Assembly (NCBI RefSeq): GCF_017352155.2
Contig: NZ_CP084320.1
Location: forward strand, 97,706 to 161,705
DNA length: 64,000 nucleotides
Reading direction: 5' to 3'
From: Haloterrigena alkaliphila
GTDB lineage: Archaea > Halobacteriota > Halobacteria > Halobacteriales > Natrialbaceae
How positions within the stretch are numbered: the stretch's first letter is position 1; every line of letters begins with the position of its first letter. This document shows positions 36,218 through 44,801 of the stretch, in pieces. Position numbers and translations under genes: made by a program. The notes under the pieces are model-generated. The model was not told the origin of the DNA. It saw only the letters and a program-made list of their open reading frames with translations, and searched no databases.

Positions 36218-36547
36218 TTACCGTTCGGGAACGCCGTAGTCGACGTGGACCTCCGGAACGCTCGAGGAATCCGGGACCGCGTCGCCGTTCCAGTCGACGA
36301 CGTGGACGTTCGTCACCTGACCGGAGAAGCGGAATCGCTGGACGCCGACGTCGATGGTGCCCTCCGCGATGCCGCCCGAGACGACCGTCGCTTCAGCGAC
36401 GGGGTCGTCGGCGTCCATCTCGATCTCACCGTCGACGGTGATCTCGAAACTCGAGGGGACTCCCCGACCGACGATCGTTACGAGGTTCGGGAGTGGTTCT
36501 GCGTCTGTTCTGGCAGCTTTGTCCTGTGCCGGAGCGTCACGTGCCAT
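36218..36547 (-). CDS. Single-module relative of the beta-helix proteins (member D)
   Basis: A 109-residue protein. It starts MARDAPAQDKAARTDAEPLP, the same first residues as members A and B, and goes directly into one C-terminal-type module (ITVDGEIEMD, VQRFRFSGQVTNV, VHVDYGVPER). The Tat signal and beta-helix are missing, so it looks like an internally deleted copy of a longer gene. It still has the family promoter box and an intact frame, so expression as a cytoplasmic single module is possible. It could equally be a remnant. Confidence 0.7.
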   Translation of the reverse strand: MARDAPAQDKAARTDAEPLPNLVTIVGRGVPSSFEITVDGEIEMDADDPVAEATVVSGGIAEGTIDVGVQRFRFSGQVTNVHVVDWNGDAVPDSSSVPEVHVDYGVPER

Positions 36548-36572
36548 ACACCGATAACCCGACCTTCGTGGC

Positions 36573-36581
36573 ATAAGCTTT
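36573..36581 (-). promoter_or_regulatory. AAAGCTTAT promoter box, member D
   Basis: On the minus strand AAAGCTTAT ends 25 bases before the ATG at 36547. It differs from the other three boxes by one base and sits at nearly the same distance. Confidence 0.5.
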
Positions 36582-36871
36582 CCTGTCGAATTAATGGTAG
36601 ATTTTCCAGAAATACAGGAATCAGAATACGGAATCGAGAAGAGATATCAACTATTAATGACGAATATAGTACACCACTTTCCTCGAGCCGGCGGGGGATC
36701 GACCGTGTTGCGGCGGGGCGTTCGGCGGCCGGGGGACTGGACTAGCAGATCGCGGCAATGGTATTTCATCGCTAGTCCGTGCCACTGGAGTTCGTCGAGC
36801 AGCGCTCGCCCGGCGACCTCGAGGAACGGATATCGACCGAGCGGGACGTCCCCAGGACCGGGTCGACGGCG

Positions 36872-38068
36872 TTACGCCGTATCCAGATCGAGTCGCGAGA
36901 GTCGCCAGTCGTCGGCCGTCATCGTCTCGAATCCCGACTCGCCGAGGTTTCGGGCCAGCAGCGTCCGTGCGGTCGGCCGGATCAGCGTCGAGAGCGGGAA
37001 TCGCGTGTCCGGATAGAACCGGTACCGGAGCGGCGTCGGTAACGTGTTCCCGAACGCGGTCACGTAGTTCCAGTCCGGACGGTCGGCGAGCATCGTGGTC
37101 AGCAGGTGATTGATCGCCGCCCGCTCGTCGTCGATGGCCCGCGGAAGCGTCTCGACGATCCGGACGTGGCTGTCGATACGAGAGCAGACCAGCGCGGCGA
37201 CCGGCGTCTCGTCGTCCCGCATCGCAACGTAGGTCGTGTACGTCCGCGCCGGGTTCTGGAAACGCCACCGGTAGAACTCGGCCGTTCGATGCGTGTGGAT
37301 CCCGTCGGGGATCGACCGCCGGTAGACCGACTCGAGGAGGTCGGCTGGCGGCGTCTCGAACCGGACGACGGTCAACTCGTCGCTCGAGTCGCCGACCAGT
37401 CGGTCGCCGACCTGCTGTGAGGACGTGACCACGTCGGCGAGGGTGTCCGTAATGCCGTCGACGTCGCTCAAGGCGGTTTCGGCGGGAAGATCGCGGTCCA
37501 CGCCCGAGCCGGCGTAGTCGCCGTCGATCCATTCGTTCCCGTCGGCTCTCGCGTCGGTTTCCCGGCTCGCGCCGTCGGTCAACTCCTTGACGCTCTCGAC
37601 GGGATCGTGTGGCCGGTAGTACACCGGGAACGTCCCGATTTCTCGCCAGCCGTGTTTCAGGTTGCCGGGTTTGGCGTTCCCGTTCGGGAAGTTGAAACAG
37701 AACGCCGGCGCGCCGTCGGCGTACCGCTCGAGCGCGAATTCGTTCATGCGGCTGAACAGCCCCTGTCCCCGGTACTCCGGGTGAACCATCGTGTCGCAGG
37801 GCTGGAACGCGAGCCGGACGGTTTCGCCGACGCGCATTTCGAGGGCGAAAAACGCTCGGCAGCCGACGACCTCGCCGTCGTCGACGGCGACGACGATCGG
37901 GACGTGATCGACGTAGGGGTTGTCGTCGTACTTCCAGCGGAACCAGTCGGGGCCCCGGTGGTGACCGAACACCCGCTCGTACAGCGACAGCACTCCAGTC
38001 CGATCGCCCGGTTCGAACGATCGGACCGTACACGACGACGCCGTGGACTTCGATATGGATTCGATCAT
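36872..38068 (-). CDS. GNAT-family N-acyltransferase
   Basis: A 398-residue protein with a GNAT fold. The N-terminal half contains VRSFEPGDRTGVLSLYERVF, the acetyl-CoA pyrophosphate-binding region VHPEYRGQGLFSRMNEFAL (Q/RxxGxG/A type, near residue 115), and a WFRWKYDDNP substrate motif. A second, degenerate GNAT-like half follows (FYRWRFQNPARTYTTYVAMR). This layout is common for acyltransferases in polysaccharide loci that acylate amino sugars. The ATG at 38068 is preferred to 38134. It lies downstream of the alkaline-phosphatase-like gene on the same strand. Confidence 0.8.
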   Translation of the reverse strand: MIESISKSTASSCTVRSFEPGDRTGVLSLYERVFGHHRGPDWFRWKYDDNPYVDHVPIVVAVDDGEVVGCRAFFALEMRVGETVRLAFQPCDTMVHPEYRGQGLFSRMNEFALERYADGAPAFCFNFPNGNAKPGNLKHGWREIGTFPVYYRPHDPVESVKELTDGASRETDARADGNEWIDGDYAGSGVDRDLPAETALSDVDGITDTLADVVTSSQQVGDRLVGDSSDELTVVRFETPPADLLESVYRRSIPDGIHTHRTAEFYRWRFQNPARTYTTYVAMRDDETPVAALVCSRIDSHVRIVETLPRAIDDERAAINHLLTTMLADRPDWNYVTAFGNTLPTPLRYRFYPDTRFPLSTLIRPTARTLLARNLGESGFETMTADDWRLSRLDLDTA

Positions 38069-38295
38069 GGGTAGAGCCGGGTGGATACGGGACGTCGGTG
38101 GATCCCGACACTCGAATTTCAGCCTGTGTACCAAAAGGGATTGACCCTGAATACGCTACATGCGACCGGAGACGGTCGAAATACGGCGGCAGCCGCGCTG
38201 CCGTGTCGGTTTCCCTGAGAGTGCTCCGATCGGTTCGGTTACTTTCGCACGGAAACTGGGCCGACGCGACCGGTGTCGGCGTCGTGCAACTGACG

Positions 38296-39888
38296 CTACT
38301 CCATGTAGCCCAGTCCCTTCAGTCGGTCCTCGACCTCGGTGAAGTCGTCGTCGACCGCTTCGTCCCGATCGTCTTTCGAGACGCCGGTGCGCTCGACTTT
38401 CGTCGACGCGGGGACCGCGTCCTCGTCGAAGGCGTCGAAGAGGACGCGCCCGTCGGCGTTCTTCGGGACGGGTTCGCCGATGCCGTGGAGCAGGGTCGGT
38501 GCGATGTCGACGACCCGCGCTCCCCGCAGCGTCGCGCCGGCCTCGATCGACGGGCCGCGACAGAGGACGATTCCCTCTTTCCGGTGACTCGCGGCGTACG
38601 TGCCGGTGTCGCCGGTCACTGAGTCGGTGAGCGCGTTGCGCTCCTCGTAGACGCCCCGGCCTTTGACGATCAGGTCCGGCGAGTCGTCGTCGGTCGGGAA
38701 CAGCTCGTTGCCGTCGGCCACCTCCAGCATCGGCTCCCCGTCGTCGTCCGTCACCGACTCCAACAGGTCGGTGAGCTCCGCTTTCAGGTCGGGGATCTGG
38801 CTCGGATCGACCACGCCCTTGTTGAAGCGCTCGGTGTCGTTGATGTACAGGCAGCCGGAGCCGTGGACGAACGCGACGGTCCGATCGTAGTCGACGTCGT
38901 AGAGGGCGTGATCGCCCGGAATCCGTTCGGCGACCGTGTCGACGATCGAGCGGGGGAGCGTCGAGACGATCTTCTCCTCGGAGATACCGACCTGCTCGAG
39001 GGCGTCCGTAATGCGGTCCCGGGAGATTCCCAGACTCGAGAGCGCCCCGCGCGCGCCCTCGTTTTCCTCCTGGAAGAGGTAGCCGTCCCGCTCCAGAATG
39101 TGGTTGACGTAGACCAGTTCCTCGATCGGTCCGAAGCCGTGATCGGAGACGACGTAGAGGTCGGCGTCGTGGTCGTCCGTATACGCCATCACTTCTCCGA
39201 GGACGTCGTCGAGTTTCTTGTAGTGGTTGAGCAGGCGATCCATGTCCCAGATGAGGTGCTGGAACCGGTCGGGGGCGGTGAAGACGAAGAAGAACAGTCT
39301 CCAGTCGTCGCCGGCGTTCTCCATCTGGAGGCGCATCACTTCGCGACGTTTCGCGAGCATCGCTTCGACCGCCGTCTCGAACTCGTCGAGGCGGTCGGCG
39401 TAGTCGGGGTAGTCGAGGCTGATGTCGTAGTTCCCGGTTCGCGCCTCGATCTCGTCTTTGAGTTCGGGCGGGTAGGTGTACTCGTGATCGGTCGTGGGCG
39501 TCATCATGCCCGTGACCATCGTTCCGTCGATCTCTCGTGGCGGATACGACATCGGCACGTTGCCGACGTGAGCGGGCGTGACCTGCTCCCAGAGCGTCGG
39601 CTGTTGGATGTCGTAGCTGGTGTACATCTCGTGGGTGTAGTCGGAGGAAAGGTTCTGGAACCCGTAGATGCCGTGTTTATCCGGCCAGACTCCCGTCGCG
39701 ATCGACGGCCACGCCAGCGGGGTCGTCGCGGGCTGGGTGCTCTCGAGGGTCCCTGCCGCGCCCTCCTCGCGCATCCGGGCGAAGTTCGGGAGTTCGCCCT
39801 CCGCACTCCACTGGTCGATGAGTTTCCACGGTACGCCGTCGAATCCGAGCACGAACGCTCGCTCGGCTGGTGGGGAAGACCTGCTCAT
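38296..39888 (-). CDS. Alkaline-phosphatase-superfamily phosphodiesterase/nucleotide pyrophosphatase (first copy)
   Basis: A 530-residue soluble enzyme with the two-metal fold: metal Asp in VLGFDGVPWKL, nucleophile region TTPLAWPSIATGVWPDKHG and VVSDHGFG metal site. A late Gly/His segment (TYAASHRKEG) completes the site. The C-terminus EVEDRLKGLGYME is shared with the second copy at 59830. Related haloarchaeal proteins are annotated as phosphodiesterases or nucleotide pyrophosphatases and occur in glycosylation loci. No signal peptide is visible, so it acts in the cytoplasm unless exported by another route. Substrate unknown. Confidence 0.85.
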   Translation of the reverse strand: MSRSSPPAERAFVLGFDGVPWKLIDQWSAEGELPNFARMREEGAAGTLESTQPATTPLAWPSIATGVWPDKHGIYGFQNLSSDYTHEMYTSYDIQQPTLWEQVTPAHVGNVPMSYPPREIDGTMVTGMMTPTTDHEYTYPPELKDEIEARTGNYDISLDYPDYADRLDEFETAVEAMLAKRREVMRLQMENAGDDWRLFFFVFTAPDRFQHLIWDMDRLLNHYKKLDDVLGEVMAYTDDHDADLYVVSDHGFGPIEELVYVNHILERDGYLFQEENEGARGALSSLGISRDRITDALEQVGISEEKIVSTLPRSIVDTVAERIPGDHALYDVDYDRTVAFVHGSGCLYINDTERFNKGVVDPSQIPDLKAELTDLLESVTDDDGEPMLEVADGNELFPTDDDSPDLIVKGRGVYEERNALTDSVTGDTGTYAASHRKEGIVLCRGPSIEAGATLRGARVVDIAPTLLHGIGEPVPKNADGRVLFDAFDEDAVPASTKVERTGVSKDDRDEAVDDDFTEVEDRLKGLGYME

Positions 39889-40216
39889 GATTGTATGAGA
39901 CGTCGAGGACGTCTGCTGTCCGGTGAATCCGGAGATGAACGCTTTGTTATGGGGAGATTTTACGGTCGCTCGAACTGATATTTCCCCGATCTGACCGTTT
40001 TTAGCCGAATTTTCCCTGTCTCACACTCGCACGGCACCGGTAATGTGTGAATCGTGCACAAGGCACAGGCTATATGCGTGTGCGCTGTGTGTAATACCCA
40101 TACAAACCCCATTACGGTCGCCGTCACCGCCGGCAGGAAATCCATAACAATACCGCTCGTTCATCAGGACTTGGACATGAGACGCGTCAACTGGGTGGAC
40201 GCAGGAGGTGGGTATC
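39889..40216. other. Gene-free stretch between divergent genes
   Basis: A 328-bp divergent interval with alternating GT/CA-rich words (about 40060-40095). No gene or RNA is recognised. Confidence 0.4.
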
Positions 40217-41215
40217 GTGGGTAGTGTCGTGGTCTCCCTCGATGCCGAACTCGGCTGGGGATTTCACGATCTCCCGGACCCGCCGACCGAGCGGGTGGAA
40301 GCGGGACGTCGCGGCTGGCAGGTAATGCTCGAGTTACTCGACGAGTTCGACGTCCCGGCCACGTGGGCCGTCGTCGGTCACCTCATGCTCGACTCCTGTG
40401 ACGGCAGTCACGAGTCCCACCCCGCGCCGTCGGGCTGGTTCGACCGCGAACGCGAGGCGTGGCGCGATCGGGAGGACCTGCGGTTCGGTCCCGACCTCGT
40501 CGCCGGCATCCTCGAGGCCGACGCCGACCACGAGTTCGCCAGCCACTCCTTCTCCCACGTCCTCTTCGGGCGCGAGGAGACGGAGCGCGAACTCGCGGTC
40601 GCCGAACTCGACCGGGCGACCGAGATCGCCGCCGAGTGGAACCAGTCGGTCGACACCTTCATCTATCCGCGAAACGACGTCGGCCACCGGGACGTCCTGG
40701 CCGAATACGGCGTCTCGGCCTACCGCGGCAAGTCGCCGACCCGGGACGGCGTTCGGGGCGTCTTCGACTCGACGGTGCGGGACCGCTCGATGCTGGTCGA
40801 TCCCGCGACCGACGAGTACGGACTGGTCAACGTCCCCGCCTCGCTGTTCCTGTTCGGCTTCGAGGGACCCGCGCGGACCGTCGCCGAGTCGATCTGGACC
40901 GATCCGATGCTCGAACTCGCTCGACGGGGGATCGACGAGGCGGTCCACGGGGACGGCGTCTTTCACATCTGGCTCCACCCGAACAACCTGACGAGCGAGC
41001 GCGACGACGCCCGGATGCGGTCGATCCTTTCCTATCTCGCGAAGCGCCGCGCGGAGACCGATCTCACCGTCGAGACGATGGGCGACGTCGCCCAGCGGGT
41101 CCGTCGTTCTCGGAGCGTCGAGGAGGTCTCGACCAGGACCGACAGCAGTAGTGCCGACGGCAGTAGTGCCGATAGCAGTAGTATCGAGAGCACGGCGAAA
41201 GCGAGCTGGTACTGA
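40217..41215 (+). CDS. Polysaccharide deacetylase (NodB/CE4 type)
   Basis: A 332-residue protein. SLDAELGWG near the N-terminus supplies the metal-site Asp, and SHSFSHVLFG the His pair of the NodB fold; FIYPRNDVGH and HIWLHPNNL complete it. Such enzymes remove N- or O-acetyl groups from polysaccharides or process sugar intermediates. The GTG at 40217 is chosen because GGAGGTG lies 6 bases upstream; a GTG at 40208 overlaps that site. The last about 25 residues are low-complexity (SSSADGSSADSSS). No signal peptide is present. It precedes the sugar-dehydrogenase operon by 117 bases. Confidence 0.85.
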   Translation: MGSVVVSLDAELGWGFHDLPDPPTERVEAGRRGWQVMLELLDEFDVPATWAVVGHLMLDSCDGSHESHPAPSGWFDREREAWRDREDLRFGPDLVAGILEADADHEFASHSFSHVLFGREETERELAVAELDRATEIAAEWNQSVDTFIYPRNDVGHRDVLAEYGVSAYRGKSPTRDGVRGVFDSTVRDRSMLVDPATDEYGLVNVPASLFLFGFEGPARTVAESIWTDPMLELARRGIDEAVHGDGVFHIWLHPNNLTSERDDARMRSILSYLAKRRAETDLTVETMGDVAQRVRRSRSVEEVSTRTDSSSADGSSADSSSIESTAKASWY

Positions 41216-41332
41216 TCCGGCCGGTACCGACCCGCACGCGTCGTCCCGCCCGCGGGAATGGGGTTTCTACTCCCCGCTCCCCGCGGGTATGGCGACGATA
41301 ACAAAGCCCGCTCCCGGCCCCTTCTCGGGCAG

Positions 41333-42436
41333 ATGCCATCGACACTTTTGAGCCGGTGGACCGACTCGAGCGCACTCGAACTCGGCGTGCTCGGCGTCGG
41401 AAACATCGGCATGGTACACCTGAAATCGGCGCTTGCGATGCCCGACGTCGACGTCGTCGCGGCCGCTGACGCGGTCCCGGAGAACCGCGACCGGGCCGCC
41501 AGTGCCGGCGCCACGCGCACGTATGACGATTATACGACGCTGCTCGAGCACGAGGACCTCGACGCGGCGGTCGTCGCCCTCCCGCCGTTCCTCCACGCCG
41601 ACGCCGTCGAGAAGGCCGCCGACGCGGGGACCGACGTCTTCGTCGAGAAACCGCTGGCCCGCTCGACCGAGGAGGCCGACGAGATGCTCGAGACGGCCCG
41701 CGAGGCGGGGATCGCCGTCGGCGTCGACCACACGCTGCGCTACCAGCCCGACATGACGGGCGTCAAGGCCGAGTACGACGACGGACACGTCGGTCACGTC
41801 CCCTACGCGTCGATCACGCGACTCAACGACCACCCGCTGGGCAAACCGCCGGCCGACGAGGCGCCCCCCGAGTGGCCGATGGACCCCGAGGCCGCCGGCG
41901 GCGGCTCGCTGGTCGAACTCGGCGTCCACTGCTTCGACGTCCTCGAGTGGCTGTTCGGCGATCTCGAGGTCCGGGATGCCACTATGGGCCAAACCCTCAA
42001 CATCCCGGCCGAGGACGCCGCGACGGTCCTGCTCCGGGCGCCGGAGACGGAGACGACGATCTCGCTCCACTGTGGCACCTACCAGTGGGAACAGCTCCCC
42101 GAGGTCAACACCCGGCTGCGCCTCGAGGGCGTGACCGGAACGATCAGCAACAAGGACCACATCCCCGATAACTTCTACGCGGGCGCGGCCAAGTCCGCGC
42201 TGTCGAACGTGCTGAGCCGGTTCACCCGCGACGAGCCGGACGTCTTCGGACCGACCTTCTACCTGCAGGCCCACTACGACGCGCTGGAGGACTTCTGTGA
42301 CGCGGTCCGCAACGACGAGGCCCCGCCGGTCGACGGCGCCGACGGTCGGCGGACGATCGAACTCGCCGAAACGGCCTACGAACTGGCCGAGGAGACCGCG
42401 GACGACGCCCTCGAGGCGCCGGAGGTGATGGCGTGA
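41333..42436 (+). CDS. Gfo/Idh/MocA-family sugar oxidoreductase
   Basis: A 367-residue NAD(P)-dependent dehydrogenase. The Rossmann motif is LGVLGVGNIGMVH near the N-terminus; DVFVEKPLA is the signature catalytic Lys motif (EKP) and LVELGVHCFDVLEWLFG the substrate-site region. It would oxidise or reduce a sugar nucleotide or sugar acid. The ATG at 41333 begins just before the Rossmann strand; the frame is open to 41258. Its stop overlaps the start of the next gene (GTGA), so the three genes here are coupled. Confidence 0.92.
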   Translation: MPSTLLSRWTDSSALELGVLGVGNIGMVHLKSALAMPDVDVVAAADAVPENRDRAASAGATRTYDDYTTLLEHEDLDAAVVALPPFLHADAVEKAADAGTDVFVEKPLARSTEEADEMLETAREAGIAVGVDHTLRYQPDMTGVKAEYDDGHVGHVPYASITRLNDHPLGKPPADEAPPEWPMDPEAAGGGSLVELGVHCFDVLEWLFGDLEVRDATMGQTLNIPAEDAATVLLRAPETETTISLHCGTYQWEQLPEVNTRLRLEGVTGTISNKDHIPDNFYAGAAKSALSNVLSRFTRDEPDVFGPTFYLQAHYDALEDFCDAVRNDEAPPVDGADGRRTIELAETAYELAEETADDALEAPEVMA

Positions 42437-43368
42437 GCGTCCGCGTCGCCGGCGTCGACGCCCCCGACCGCCGTGGCGGGTGGTTCACCGACGCCGACCG
42501 GCGCCTGGAGACGGTCGAGCCGCCGGTTCGATCGGTCCTCGAACCGTACGCCAGTTCGCTGACGGCGACGGAGCGGATCACGCTCGTTCCCGACGCCCAC
42601 TACCCGTTCCACCCCTCCTCGGGGATGATCACCGATCCCGTCGTCGTCGCCGCCGTCGCCGCCACGCTCGAGGACTGGACCGACGCGGACGTCGCCGTCG
42701 CCGGCGCGAGCGACGACCGCATCGCGTTCGATCGGACCGCCGACTACCTGGCCTACGAGTCGGCGCTCGAGGGCGTCGACGCCGGTCTCGTCGATCTCGC
42801 CGAGGAGTCGCGCCGCGACGAGGTCGTGACGGTCGACGGCGACGCGGTCTCCGCGTCGATCCCGGAGCGACTGCTCGAGAGCACCGTCGTCGCCGTGCCG
42901 ACGTTACGGCCGACCGAAGCCGGCCCGGTCGCCGGCGGGATGCGCGCGCTCGGCCGTCTCGTCACCAGCGTCGCCGACGCCGACCAGACCGCCGTCGCGG
43001 CGACGCGGGCCGTCGACCCCGCCCTCTCCGTGCTGGACGCGACGACCGCCTACGGCGGCGACCCGATCGCGGCCGACGCGCTGTTCGCGGGGCCGACCCC
43101 GGCGGTCGACGCGGTCGGCTCGTCGCTGCTCGGGCGCTCGATCGAGGAGGATCCGGCGCTCAGGGTGGCCCTCGACGACGACCCCGCGATCACCGTCGAG
43201 CGCAGCGCGGACGACTCCGACGGCGTCGACCTGACGGCGCTCAGACGTCGCCTTCCCGACGGCGAGTTACCGCCGCCGGACGACACGAACCCCGCCGTCA
43301 CGACCGCCTACCGACTGTACGCGGCGGTGGCCGGCGACGCCGTGCCGCCCCAACTCGAGCAACGATGA
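42433..43368 (+). CDS. DUF362-like protein without cysteines
   Basis: A 311-residue protein. The core (ITLVPDAHYPFHPSSGMITD, VAVAGASDDRIAF, VVAVPTLRP) resembles the DUF362 family, whose members often carry iron-sulfur clusters. This protein has no cysteine at all, so no cluster can be bound. It is overlapped on both sides (GTGA with the oxidoreductase, ATGA with the epimerase), which strongly suggests a shared pathway. Function unknown; the family assignment is tentative. Confidence 0.65.
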   Translation: MSVRVAGVDAPDRRGGWFTDADRRLETVEPPVRSVLEPYASSLTATERITLVPDAHYPFHPSSGMITDPVVVAAVAATLEDWTDADVAVAGASDDRIAFDRTADYLAYESALEGVDAGLVDLAEESRRDEVVTVDGDAVSASIPERLLESTVVAVPTLRPTEAGPVAGGMRALGRLVTSVADADQTAVAATRAVDPALSVLDATTAYGGDPIAADALFAGPTPAVDAVGSSLLGRSIEEDPALRVALDDDPAITVERSADDSDGVDLTALRRRLPDGELPPPDDTNPAVTTAYRLYAAVAGDAVPPQLEQR

Positions 43369-44342
43369 CGGGAGGGAAAACCGCCGCCGTCACCGGCGCG
43401 ACCGGTTTTCTCGGCTCGCACCTCTGTGAGCGCCTGCTCGCGGACGGCTGGGAGGTCCGCGGACTCAGCCGCCCGTCGTCGGACCGGGGCGACCTCGAGG
43501 GAGCGGATATCGACTGGTACGTCGGCGACCTGTTCGAACCGGAGACGCTTCGGGACCTCGTCGACGGCGCCGACGTCGTCTTCCACCTCGCCGGGATCGG
43601 TCTCTGGACGGCGGGTCCCGAGACCGTCCACCGGGTCAACGTCGACGGCACCGAGAACGTCCTCGAGGCCTGTCGCGACCGCGACGTCGGCCGGGTCGTC
43701 TTCACGAGCACGTCCGGGACGCGCCGGCCGTCCGGCGACGCCGAGTTCGCCGACGAGACGGACGTCGCCGACCCGATCGGCGCCTATCAGGCCTCGAAGG
43801 CCGAGGCCGAGCGGCTGGTCGACGAGTACGCCGCGAGCGGCGGCGACGCCGTCACCGTCCACCCGACGTCGATCTTCGGGCCCGGCGACGAGGAGTTCAC
43901 CGTCCAGTTGCTCTCGATGGGCCTCGAGCCGACGATGCCCGCCTACCTCCCGGGTGGACTGAGCATCGTCGGCGTCGCCGACGTCGTCGACGGCCTGCTG
44001 CTGGCCGCCGAGCGCGGCGAGAACGGCGAACACTACATCCTGGGGGGCGAGAACCTCACCTACCAGCAGGCGGTCTCCCGGATCGCCCACGCCGTCGACG
44101 GCTCCCCCGCGCGGATCCGGGTCCCGGCGACGGCCATCCACGCCGCCGGCCCGGTCGCCGAGGCCGCCAGCGCCGTCGCCGACGTCCGGATGTTCCCCTT
44201 CGACCGGCAGATGGCCCAGCTGGCGACCCAGCGGCTCTTTTACACCTCGAGGAAAGCCGAAGCCGAACTCGGCTACGAGTACCAGCCGATCGAGGCGCAC
44301 CTGCCGGAGACGATGGCGTGGTATCGCGAGGACGTCCGATAA
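43365..44342 (+). CDS. NAD-dependent epimerase/dehydratase (extended SDR)
   Basis: A 325-residue extended short-chain dehydrogenase. The nucleotide-binding motif is VTGATGFLGSHL near the N-terminus; VFHLAGIG and the catalytic YxxxK (Y-Q-A-S-K in GAYQASKAEAERLV) follow, and VHPTSIFGPGD is the usual substrate-site loop. Such enzymes epimerise, dehydrate or reduce nucleotide sugars. The ATG at 43365 overlaps the upstream stop by ATGA. An in-frame continuation further upstream is only a shadow of the previous gene. Confidence 0.92.
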   Translation: MTGGKTAAVTGATGFLGSHLCERLLADGWEVRGLSRPSSDRGDLEGADIDWYVGDLFEPETLRDLVDGADVVFHLAGIGLWTAGPETVHRVNVDGTENVLEACRDRDVGRVVFTSTSGTRRPSGDAEFADETDVADPIGAYQASKAEAERLVDEYAASGGDAVTVHPTSIFGPGDEEFTVQLLSMGLEPTMPAYLPGGLSIVGVADVVDGLLLAAERGENGEHYILGGENLTYQQAVSRIAHAVDGSPARIRVPATAIHAAGPVAEAASAVADVRMFPFDRQMAQLATQRLFYTSRKAEAELGYEYQPIEAHLPETMAWYREDVR

Positions 44343-44357
44343 CGAGCCGCGGACCGT

Positions 44358-44792
44358 TCATCCCGCAAGCGACGGGAGTCGGTCTTCGAAGAGTCGGTCC
44401 GTGGCAGTCCAACAAATCTCCGTCGGAATCGTTTTCCGGAAGTGAGCGCTCTCGTGATGGATCTCGCCCGTCGGGGTCTCGTACTGAAAGTGAACGGGCC
44501 CGAGATCGGAATGATCCTCGTCGCGGTGCCACCCGCAGTTGAATCCCGTGTTCGGATCGGCGTAGTGGATCCGATAGTACTGGTCTCCGCCATCGTACCG
44601 CCACTCGACGTCGAGAGCCGGTGACTCGGGTCCCGTGGCCGGCGTCACTCGGGCGGGGTCGATCTCCGCTCGGAGAAATCGCTTGCTGATGCTGTCCGGT
44701 TCGTCGGTGACGGCCGTGACTTCGGGCTGGCGCTTGAGGACGTCCCGTAACCCGTCGTACACCGTGCTATCGGTGGTTCCTGGTAGTCCCAT
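44358..44792 (-). CDS. TumE-like (DUF6516-type) toxin candidate
   Basis: A 144-residue protein. The middle (YYRIHYADPNTGFNCGWHRD, LGPVHFQYETPTGEIHHESA) has the Tyr/His-rich pattern of the TumE/DUF6516 family, paired elsewhere with a HTH antitoxin. The start follows a GGGAG ribosome site and the gene begins 9 bases after the stop of the HTH gene upstream, so the two form one transcript. Toxin activity is inferred from family and context. Confidence 0.6.
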   Translation of the reverse strand: MGLPGTTDSTVYDGLRDVLKRQPEVTAVTDEPDSISKRFLRAEIDPARVTPATGPESPALDVEWRYDGGDQYYRIHYADPNTGFNCGWHRDEDHSDLGPVHFQYETPTGEIHHESAHFRKTIPTEICWTATDRLFEDRLPSLAG

Positions 44793-44801
44793 TCCGCTCC
44801 C

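Noticed and set aside
42480..43364. Upstream extension of the epimerase frame through the DUF362-like gene
   Set aside because: Arg-rich shadow; the ATGA overlap gives a clean start directly before the Rossmann motif.
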